Positions 7,362 to 12,632 of a stretch of DNA of 12,632 nucleotides are shown here, in pieces. How positions within the stretch are numbered: the first letter of the stretch is position 1; every line of letters starts with the position of its first letter. The notes beneath the pieces were generated by a model that ran no database searches, was not told where the DNA came from, and was given only the letters and a program-made list of their open reading frames with translations. A program made the translations under genes and the position numbers. The DNA comes from an uncultured Bacteroidota bacterium (GTDB lineage Bacteria > Bacteroidota > Bacteroidia > Bacteroidales > P3): contig CACXCY010000050.1 in assembly GCA_902766265.1 (NCBI GenBank), positions 1 through 12,632 on the forward strand, in the 5' to 3' direction.

Positions 7362-7403
7362 GTCCTTGCTAACACCTTGCCAACACCTTGCCAACACCTT
7401 GCC
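7349..7403. repeat. 11-bp tandem repeat array (AACACCTTGCC)
   Basis: Five consecutive 11-base units. The first two are degenerate (TAGACCTTGCC and AAGTCCTTGCT); the last three are identical (AACACCTTGCC at 7371, 7382 and 7393). It lies in non-coding DNA upstream of the riboswitch promoter and downstream of the sigma-factor terminator. The unit length equals that of the array at the right end of the window. Confidence 0.9.
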
Positions 7404-7461
7404 AAAAGAATATGAAGCTAAGGACACAGTATTCCCTGGTATTACTAGTTTCAGGTTGCAT

Positions 7462-7482
7462 GTTTCAAGTTTCAAGTTTCTG
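7462..7482. repeat. Heptamer direct repeat GTTTCAA
   Basis: Two exact GTTTCAA units (7462-7468 and 7469-7475) followed by a partial GTTTC. Short heptamer runs of this kind look like slippage-generated intergenic repeats; no function is apparent. Confidence 0.6.
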
Positions 7483-7582
7483 GCAGCCACCAGGATACCT
7501 TCTACACATTACGCTGTAACGAACGCGTAACAAATTACTTATTAAAAACGTCTCTCCCATAACTTGCATATCTGGGCATCCT

Positions 7583-7615
7583 AAACAAAGAAAGTCCACG
7601 GTTTCCCGTGGACTT
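7583..7615 (-). terminator. Intrinsic terminator of the sigma-factor gene
   Basis: In the - strand transcript AAGTCCACGG pairs perfectly with CCGTGGACTT over 10 bp and is closed by a GAAA tetraloop (GNRA class). The U-rich tail TCTTTGTTT follows. The GNRA loop and tail appear only in this orientation, which assigns the terminator to the sigma-factor gene ending 31 bases upstream. Confidence 0.9.
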
Positions 7616-7645
7616 CCCTATTGAATGACCGGCGTGTAGGCGCGG

Positions 7646-8236
7646 TTACAGCTCTATCGACACATTGTGTTCCTTGGCCAAGCGACGCAGGTTGATGATA
7701 GCGTAGCGCATGCGGCCCAATGCCGTGTTGATGCTCACGCCCGTCTGCTCGGCAATGTCCTTGAAATCATACTTGCCGTAGTGGCGCAGGATGACGACGC
7801 GACGCTGCTCCGGCGGCAGCATCTTCACCAGCTTGCGCACGTTGGAGTTGGTCTGCTTGCGGATAATCTCACGCTCCACGTTGTCCTCGTGCAGCTTGAG
7901 GGTGTCGACCACGTCGCAGTCGGGGCGGTTCGGAATCATGGGCATCTTCCCCAAGCGGCGGAAATAGTCCACAATCAAGTTGTGCGCAATACGCATCACC
8001 CAATGGATGAACTTGTTCTCATCCTTGTAATAACCGCTGTTGATGGTGTAGACCACCTTATAGAACGTGTCCTGGAAAATGTCGTCGGCCACCGACTTGT
8101 CCTTAATCACGGACAGAATGTAGCCATAGACCTTGGACTGATACCTTTCGAGCAAAATGTCGAAGCAAGCAACTTCCCCGTTCCTGTAACGAAGAATCAG
8201 CTCGTTGTCGCTGAGAGCGCTTGTTGTTACTGCCAT
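7646..8236 (-). CDS. ECF-type RNA polymerase sigma factor
   Basis: A 196-residue sigma-70 family protein containing only regions 2 and 4. Region 2 spans about 10-95 and includes the FDILLERYQSKVYGYI helix, the core-binding DDIFQDTFYKVV (about 51-62) and the -10 recognition helix WVMRIAHNLIVDYFRR. A linker of about 35 residues follows. Region 4 runs from LPPEQRRVVILRHYGKYDFKDIAEQTGVSINTALGRMRYAIINLRR (about 140-186), given here as consecutive motifs, and carries the helix-turn-helix for -35/-33 contact. No anti-sigma (FecR-like or zinc-finger) gene adjoins it, and it has its own promoter, ribosome site and terminator, so it is monocistronic. Stand-alone ECF factors such as SigP in Porphyromonas gingivalis regulate type IX secretion genes together with PorX. 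Equivalence to SigP is a possibility prompted by the Por-like genes nearby, not something the sequence proves. Confidence 0.95.
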   Translation of the reverse strand: MAVTTSALSDNELILRYRNGEVACFDILLERYQSKVYGYILSVIKDKSVADDIFQDTFYKVVYTINSGYYKDENKFIHWVMRIAHNLIVDYFRRLGKMPMIPNRPDCDVVDTLKLHEDNVEREIIRKQTNSNVRKLVKMLPPEQRRVVILRHYGKYDFKDIAEQTGVSINTALGRMRYAIINLRRLAKEHNVSIEL

Positions 8237-8241
8237 AATAA

Positions 8242-8247
8242 CCTCCT
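8242..8247 (-). promoter_or_regulatory. Strong Shine-Dalgarno of the sigma-factor gene
   Basis: AGGAGG lies 5 bases before the ATG at 8236. It is a full match to the anti-SD, notable in a phylum where most genes lack one, and it confirms the chosen start. Confidence 0.85.
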
Positions 8248-8336
8248 GTTTTTAAGGGTTAGAAATGATAGTGCTGCTTCGATAGTTTCAGTATTAGTTA
8301 AACTTATGGTTACCGATGTGCTTACTAAAATCGCTG

Positions 8337-8344
8337 CAAAGATA
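8337..8344 (-). promoter_or_regulatory. Promoter -7 box of the sigma-factor gene
   Basis: TATCTTTG on the - strand matches the Bacteroidota -7 consensus TAnnTTTG exactly and is followed by C, as often seen. It predicts a start about 90-95 bases before the sigma-factor ATG. A TTTCTG about 14 bases upstream is a poor -33 element; the DNA upstream is rich in A- and T-tracts. Confidence 0.65.
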
Positions 8345-8471
8345 CATCTTTTTTCAGAAACGGAGTAGTGTTCTACGATATTTTTTTGTTTTTAGTATGC
8401 GATGTCTTGCAATTATTGTGTTAAAATCAACATTTTTTTTGAAAAAGTTGCAACAGCCGTATGCCTCCCTT

Positions 8472-9419
8472 CTAATGGCCGCCACCGTCACTCTCCCTGC
8501 CACTCTCCTGCTGCGCTTGGAGCAGACGCAGCACCTCTTCCGTCTTGTCGTCAAGGGAGAGCTGGCCGTCAATCCAATGGATGACCACACCCTGCCGCTC
8601 CATGCGACGGAACCAAGTCATCTGCCGCTTGGAGAAACGACGGATGTCGGTATAGAGGTCGCGGTACATATCGTCGTAGGAGGCCTGCCCCTGCAGATAA
8701 CGGGTGATGTGGCGATATTCAAGGCCGTAACGCAACAGCCGCTCGGCGGGGACGCCGCTATCGAGGAGACAACGCACCTCGTCGACCATTCCCTCGTCAA
8801 GACGCTGGCGGAGACGGGCGCCGATGCGCTCCACCACGACTTCGCGAGGATACCTCACTCCGACAACAAGATGCTGCATCGGGGGCATCTCCACATGGGC
8901 TTCAGGGTGCCGATGGGCAAACTCCTGTATTTCCAATGCCCGCACCAGCCGCTCGCGTGTTTCGGTGTCGGTGTGGTTGTGGAGCTTGACGTAGGATGCC
9001 AGCCGACGGGTGAGCTCCTCGTCGCTATAGGGTTCCAAGCTGCGCCGGTATTCGGGGTCGACAGGCGCGTCGGGAAGCTGGTAGCCACGCACCACGGCTT
9101 CCACATAGAGACCTGTGCCACCACAGAGAATGGGCTGCTTGCCGGCGGCAACTATGGCGCGATAGGCGGCCAGAAAGTCGTTCTGGAACTGATATACGTT
9201 GTACTCGTATCCGGCATCGTGAATGTCGATAAGGTGGTAAGGTATATGCACCCCGTGGACATCATACTCCGCCAAATCCTTGCCCGTTCCTATATCCATA
9301 CCCCGAAACACCTGCCGGGAATCGGCGCTGATGATTTCGCCGTTGAGACGGTAAGCCAGTTCAACAGCCAACGACGTTTTGCCGCAAGCTGTGGGGCCGG
9401 TGATGGTGAGGAGATGCAT
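8472..9419 (-). CDS. miaA: tRNA dimethylallyltransferase
   Basis: A 315-residue enzyme that transfers the dimethylallyl group from DMAPP to N6 of A37 in tRNAs reading codons that begin with U, the first step towards ms2i6A. The N-terminal P-loop is GPTACGKT (8-15), followed by the family block SADSRQVFRGMDIGTGK (31-47), IPYHLIDI (59-66) and GGTGLY (100-105). The C-terminal RFSKRQMTWFRR (about 270) is the conserved tRNA-binding signature. Relative to the E. coli-type enzyme, the DIGTGKDLAEYDVHGV and GYEYNVYQFQNDF segments are a variant I associate with Bacteroidota and some other phyla; a second, more classical copy may exist elsewhere in the genome. The gene follows the PorE-like gene but is separated from it by a terminator, so it probably has a separate promoter in the 95-base gap. 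Confidence 0.96.
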   Translation of the reverse strand: MHLLTITGPTACGKTSLAVELAYRLNGEIISADSRQVFRGMDIGTGKDLAEYDVHGVHIPYHLIDIHDAGYEYNVYQFQNDFLAAYRAIVAAGKQPILCGGTGLYVEAVVRGYQLPDAPVDPEYRRSLEPYSDEELTRRLASYVKLHNHTDTETRERLVRALEIQEFAHRHPEAHVEMPPMQHLVVGVRYPREVVVERIGARLRQRLDEGMVDEVRCLLDSGVPAERLLRYGLEYRHITRYLQGQASYDDMYRDLYTDIRRFSKRQMTWFRRMERQGVVIHWIDGQLSLDDKTEEVLRLLQAQQESGRESDGGGH

Positions 9420-9455
9420 ATATTAATGTATGGTGTTCCTGATGCTCTTGATACC

Positions 9456-9485
9456 AAAGAAGGACTGCTTTTGCAGCCCTTCTTT
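9456..9485 (-). terminator. Terminator after the PorE-like gene
   Basis: Arms AAAGAAGG…CTGC and GCAG…CCTTCTTT enclose a 4-base loop. The one non-complementary position is A/C on the + strand but a G·U wobble in the - strand RNA. That gives an unbroken 13-bp stem only in the - strand transcript, which is why it is assigned there. It lies 30 bases past the PorE-like stop codon. The terminal pairs supply the U-rich end (CCTTCTTT). Confidence 0.75.
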
Positions 9486-9514
9486 TCTCTATATCTTGCT
9501 GTTCAAAACAGTTG

Positions 9515-12184
9515 TTAGTCCTTCCATATAAGTTTGCCGCGCTGCTTGTCGAACTCATAGGGGCCGAATTCGGTAAGACCTTTGCGGTTGATGATGAATT
9601 TGTAGTCAATACCCTTGACGACAACCACCTCCACATTGAGGGCGTGCTTCTGGCCGATAATCATATCCTTGAAGATGATGGTGGCCTTGTCGAGGATATT
9701 GCCCTCGGGGTCGAAAGCGTTGTCGCGGTCGGGAAAGTCCTCTTTGGTGATGCGGCGCTGGTAGAGGAAGTTCATGGCCTCCTCCCAGGAGATAGCCACG
9801 GGCTCGGCATAGCGCTCATCGATAAGCATCGGCATCTGGCTGCCGTTGACGATAACGTTGATTTCGCCCTTGGCGGAAGAAATCATCGTGGCCGGCACAA
9901 CGCCCTCATCGTGGATGATGATGGCGTGGTTCTCAGCTTCAGAGGCGGGCTTGTTGACCAAATCGATAACCTTGCCATCCTCCGTCTGCTTGGCGATGGG
10001 GGTATCGGAGCTGAGGTTGTCGATGAGTTTCTTGGACACATAGTCGGTACGCAGGATGAGGAACTCCATGCGGCGGTTGAGTATGTGGGCGGCCTCCTGA
10101 CGGTCGGCACCGGGAAGACCCATGACGTAGTCGCATTCCAGCGTTTGGCCGGCGGAGAACTTATACGGCACACCGTTGACGCGAACGGTCACATCCTTGT
10201 CCAACGTGCGGGGCACACGCTCGGCATAGCCCTTGGCCACCAGACGCTCGGGCTCGATGCCGCGTGACACAAGGTAGTCGACCACCGCTTGGGCGCGACG
10301 CTGCGAGAGGGTATCGTTGGTCAGCCCTATGAACGGACGGCAGTCGGTATGGGCACGAAGCTCAACGACGATGTTGGGGTTGTTGACCATGACAAGGTAG
10401 AGGTCCATGAGCGAATCCATGAACTCCTCCTTGAGGTCCCACTTGGCCAGGTCGTAGCGTATCTCAGGCAGCACAACGGCTTGCTTGGGCACGGGCTCCA
10501 TGCGGAAGTCGTGCACCAGGTCCTTGTCGGTATTGTAGCCGCACGTGCTCTCCGAACCCTCGATAGAGAAGTAATCCACCTTGGAGAGATACATCTTGTA
10601 GACGACGTCTTTCTTGACAAGGGTGTTGTCGAAGCGATAGAAACCCTCCTTGTTGGTGTAGGTCTCGTACTGGGTGTTGTTGGAGCCCACCAGACGCACC
10701 TTGGCGTTCTCAATCAGCTGCATGGACTTCTCGTCGCGCACGGTACCCTCGATGCTGTAGAGCAGCGGCGGCAACTCGAAGTAGAACAAGTCGTCGTTGA
10801 TGGGAGGCGTCTGTTTGCCCTTCTTGTCGGTAGTTTTGCTGTGAGGATCGGCAAAAGGACGGTTGGAGGAGAAGTATCCGCGCTCCTCCATATCGGAATC
10901 CGACTCGGGATAGAACACGATGCTCATCTCGTCGTAGGAGGAGTTGATCGGTATGCCGAGGTTCTTGGCGGCGCTCCATTTGCGTCCGTTGCGTGTGGTG
11001 ACGAAGAGGTCGAGACCACCGACGCCGGGAAGGCCGTTGGAGGAGAAGTAGAGCGTAGAGTCGTTGCGCAGCACGGGGAACGTCTCGCGCCCGGCGGTGT
11101 TCACGTTGGAGCCGAGGTTGACCGGACGGCCGAACTCATCGTCGACGCTCTTGCGGGTCACCTGCCAGATGTCGTAGTCGCCACGGCCGTTGGGCATATC
11201 GGACGAGAAGTAGAGCGTCAAACCGTCGCGGGTGATGGCGGGATAGAGGTAGTTGAAAGCCGTATCGCCCAAGTTGAGGCGCACCGGTTCCGACCATTCG
11301 CCAGAGTTGTCGTCGTCTTTCTTCTTCTTGCCCTTGCCCCCTTTGGCGTCCTTGGAATTGGCCGAGCCCTTGGTGGTGTAGTACACATAGCAGCCGAGGG
11401 TCTGGTTGGCGCGGATGTCGCAACGCGAGAAGTAGAGGTTGCGGCCGTCGGGCGAGAAGCAGCCCTCACCCTCGTTGGCCGGCGTGTTTATCTTCTTGGT
11501 GACATCGTAGAGCTCCGGCTCGGTGGTCCAGTTGTTGTTGCGGTCCTGGAACACGTAGAAGAGGTCGGAGAAGTTCTGTCCCGTCCAAGCATCGTGCTTG
11601 TCGGCATCGTCACCCAGGAAGCGCGAAGAGGTGAACACGATAGTGGAAGTATCGTCGCCCATGAAGTGAGGCGCCCAGTCGTTGTAGTCGGTGTTCCAGT
11701 TGTCGAGCTTGACGATATTGTGGCGGGTGCGCGACATGAAGAGCTGGTTGACGAAGATGATGGAGGCCTTACGCGCCGCGGCATGCTCATCCTCCGGCAC
11801 AAGCTCCAGATATTTGGCATAGTAGTCGTCGGCCTCGTCAAAACGGTTGTCAAAGCGGTACATCTCGGCCATATAGAAGTAAATCTTGGGCTCCGTGGTG
11901 TAGTACTTGGAGTTGATGAGACGCTTGTACACGCGCTCTGCCTTCGGGAAATTGTTCATCAGGCGGTAACATTCACCCATCTGGAAATAGACGCGGTTCT
12001 TCTCGGTCTTGTTGGAGGTAATCTTGTCGTAGGCCTCACGGTATTTTTCCAAAGCAGCGTTGTACTGATTCAGGGCGAACAATTCGTCGGCCTTTTGCGC
12101 CAAGCTTTTTGTCTGAGCAAAGCCCGTCGAGGCAAGCATGAGGAGTGCGGCAAGAAATGCCAGGCCTTTTTTGAACGTTTTCAT
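9515..12184 (-). CDS. PorE-like OmpA/PD40/TPR envelope protein with extra C-terminal retropepsin-like domain
   Basis: An 889-residue exported protein. The ATG at 12184 (MKTFKKGLAFLAAL) is preferred over an in-frame TTG nine bases upstream because it starts a standard signal peptide cleaved near FAQ (24). Domains in order: TPR helices (about 27-135); a PD40/WD40-like propeller (about 165-470) with repeated FSPDGRNLYFSR, RDGLTLYFSSD and STLYFSSNG blades; a carboxypeptidase-regulatory-like fold (about 475-565, YSIEGTVRDE … NKEGFYRF); and an OmpA_C peptidoglycan-binding domain (about 573-712) with ELRAHTDCR, LSQRRAQAVVDYL and NRRMEF. This is the layout of PorE, the peptidoglycan anchor of the type IX secretion ring. 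A further 175 residues follow that PorE does not usually have; about 770-889 resemble a clan AA (retropepsin) aspartic protease with D789-E-R in place of DTG. A Lys/Gly/Asp-rich loop (about 271-296) interrupts the propeller. T9SS membership is inferred from architecture. Confidence 0.87.
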   Translation of the reverse strand: MKTFKKGLAFLAALLMLASTGFAQTKSLAQKADELFALNQYNAALEKYREAYDKITSNKTEKNRVYFQMGECYRLMNNFPKAERVYKRLINSKYYTTEPKIYFYMAEMYRFDNRFDEADDYYAKYLELVPEDEHAAARKASIIFVNQLFMSRTRHNIVKLDNWNTDYNDWAPHFMGDDTSTIVFTSSRFLGDDADKHDAWTGQNFSDLFYVFQDRNNNWTTEPELYDVTKKINTPANEGEGCFSPDGRNLYFSRCDIRANQTLGCYVYYTTKGSANSKDAKGGKGKKKKDDDNSGEWSEPVRLNLGDTAFNYLYPAITRDGLTLYFSSDMPNGRGDYDIWQVTRKSVDDEFGRPVNLGSNVNTAGRETFPVLRNDSTLYFSSNGLPGVGGLDLFVTTRNGRKWSAAKNLGIPINSSYDEMSIVFYPESDSDMEERGYFSSNRPFADPHSKTTDKKGKQTPPINDDLFYFELPPLLYSIEGTVRDEKSMQLIENAKVRLVGSNNTQYETYTNKEGFYRFDNTLVKKDVVYKMYLSKVDYFSIEGSESTCGYNTDKDLVHDFRMEPVPKQAVVLPEIRYDLAKWDLKEEFMDSLMDLYLVMVNNPNIVVELRAHTDCRPFIGLTNDTLSQRRAQAVVDYLVSRGIEPERLVAKGYAERVPRTLDKDVTVRVNGVPYKFSAGQTLECDYVMGLPGADRQEAAHILNRRMEFLILRTDYVSKKLIDNLSSDTPIAKQTEDGKVIDLVNKPASEAENHAIIIHDEGVVPATMISSAKGEINVIVNGSQMPMLIDERYAEPVAISWEEAMNFLYQRRITKEDFPDRDNAFDPEGNILDKATIIFKDMIIGQKHALNVEVVVVKGIDYKFIINRKGLTEFGPYEFDKQRGKLIWKD

Positions 12185-12283
12185 ATAATGCAATTTGTTT
12201 TGTTCAATCGTACAATTATACCAAAATCAATGCGTTGTGCCATATCTTGGGGACAATGGGCAATGCACAATCAAAGTGCTAAA

Positions 12284-12322
12284 TTACAATTTTTTTTCAT
12301 ATATCTTACAATTTTTTTTCAT
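12284..12322. repeat. 17-bp A-tract direct repeat upstream of the PorE-like gene
   Basis: TTACAATTTTTTTTCAT occurs at 12284-12300 and again at 12306-12322, a 22-bp period (about two helical turns). In - strand sense each copy is an A8 tract, so both tracts face the same side of the helix, as expected of curved or UP-element-like DNA about 100-140 bases upstream of the PorE-like start. No good -33/-7 pair could be assigned just downstream. Confidence 0.7.
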
Positions 12323-12526
12323 GGCGGCACCAACGGCCCCCGATTTTAGTCCCCCCAACGGCAAGAAATCAGCGAGCTACCGCGCCCGCTTCCATCCCCT
12401 CCATCCTGCCCCCAACCGCAGCCATTTGACAACCTAAAACCGCCGGCAGCCATTCCCCAAACAAACAAAATCGGTCGCAAGCCACAGAAACGCCCCACGA
12501 AATCAGCAAACCACGCTACTGTCAGC

Positions 12527-12632
12527 ATACTAGTAACACTAGTAATACTAGAAACATACTGGCAATATACTTGCAACATACTAGTTACCTACTAGTACCC
12601 CTAGAATTTGGCTAGAATTACCCTAGAATTAC
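12527..12632. repeat. CTAG-rich degenerate 11-bp tandem array (partial)
   Basis: Starting at 12556 the sequence divides without gaps into seven 11-base units: ATACTGGCAAT, ATACTTGCAAC, ATACTAGTTAC, CTACTAGTACC, CCTAGAATTTG, GCTAGAATTAC and CCTAGAATTAC. One 11-base and two 9-base units of the same kind precede it (12527-12555). Eight CTAG tetramers fall within 103 bases. The array is cut by the window edge, so its full length is unknown. Confidence 0.8.

Larger units (their letters stand above)
7051..7645. other. Intergenic region between riboswitch and sigma-factor gene
   Basis: No convincing coding sequence is present. The stretch holds, from left to right: the candidate promoter for the riboswitch transcript; featureless sequence to about 7320; an inverted repeat and an 11-bp tandem array (7327-7403); a short heptamer repeat (7462-7482); a minor 6-bp inverted repeat TTACGC/GCGTAA (7509-7530); and the terminator of the sigma-factor gene. 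Small open frames on both strands have compositions that follow the repeats and show no family features. Confidence 0.6.
12185..12632. other. Intergenic region upstream of the PorE-like gene
   Basis: No coding sequence is supported on either strand. The first 140 bases are the AT-rich leader and promoter region of the PorE-like gene, including a 17-bp A-tract direct repeat. From 12323 to about 12525 the sequence is C-rich on the + strand without recognisable structure. The last 106 bases are a tandem array that continues past the window. Confidence 0.6.

Noticed and set aside
7349..7403. CRISPR array
   Set aside because: Units are 11 bp and contiguous, without spacers, and no cas genes are present.
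7242..7490. 82-codon - strand frame over the tandem repeats
   Set aside because: It is made largely of the 11-bp and 7-bp repeat sequence; no promoter or ribosome site, and the translation is not protein-like.
7667..8368. 233-codon + strand open frame antisense to the sigma factor
   Set aside because: The sigma-factor frame has region 2 and region 4 motifs, an AGGAGG site, a promoter and a terminator. The opposite frame has none.
8316..9518. 400-codon + strand open frame antisense to miaA
   Set aside because: The - strand encodes an unambiguous MiaA with P-loop and tRNA-binding motifs; the antisense translation has no recognisable family and no ribosome site.
10289..12349. Very long + strand open frame antisense to the PorE-like gene
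   Set aside because: Its translation is rich in V, G, H and L with no domain logic, as expected of the complement of a GC-biased coding gene. The - strand frame has clear TPR, PD40 and OmpA domains.

Overview
The window looks like a chromosomal segment from a member of the Bacteroidota, most likely order Bacteroidales. The grounds are: outer-membrane beta-barrel families typical of that phylum; an OmpA protein with the TPR / PD40 / carboxypeptidase-regulatory / OmpA layout of the type IX secretion protein PorE; promoter -7 boxes of the TATCTTTG type; mostly weak or absent Shine-Dalgarno sequences; and a class I mannose-6-phosphate isomerase of the Bacteroidales type. No phage, IS element, tRNA, rRNA or CRISPR array is visible.

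Left part, + strand (6-4066): a tight three-gene operon, manA, a PorV/PorQ-like outer-membrane protein, and a large exported beta-barrel protein with an N-terminal ComEA-like helix-hairpin-helix domain. The gaps are 3 and 5 bases, and the operon closes with a hairpin terminator that overlaps the last stop codon. A convergent small membrane-anchored hypothetical gene follows on the - strand (4076-4567).

Middle part, - strand (4844-7050): a cobalamin riboswitch leads into a 436-residue CoA-transferase of the 4-hydroxybutyrate / butyryl-CoA type. This overlaps by ATGA with a MarC-family membrane protein. The natural reading is a B12-repressed two-gene unit. This is the most notable regulatory observation, because such a transferase can serve a B12-independent route for disposing of succinate or acyl-CoA.

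Right part, - strand (7583-12184): a stand-alone ECF sigma factor with its own promoter, strong ribosome site and GAAA-loop terminator; miaA (tRNA A37 dimethylallyltransferase); and the PorE-like protein. The last carries an extra C-terminal domain that looks like a retropepsin-type aspartic protease fold in which the catalytic D-T/S-G triad is replaced by D-E-R. A terminator separates it from miaA.

The two large non-coding stretches (7051-7645 and 12185-12632) each hold a degenerate tandem array with an 11-bp period. The second array is rich in CTAG and runs off the end of the window.
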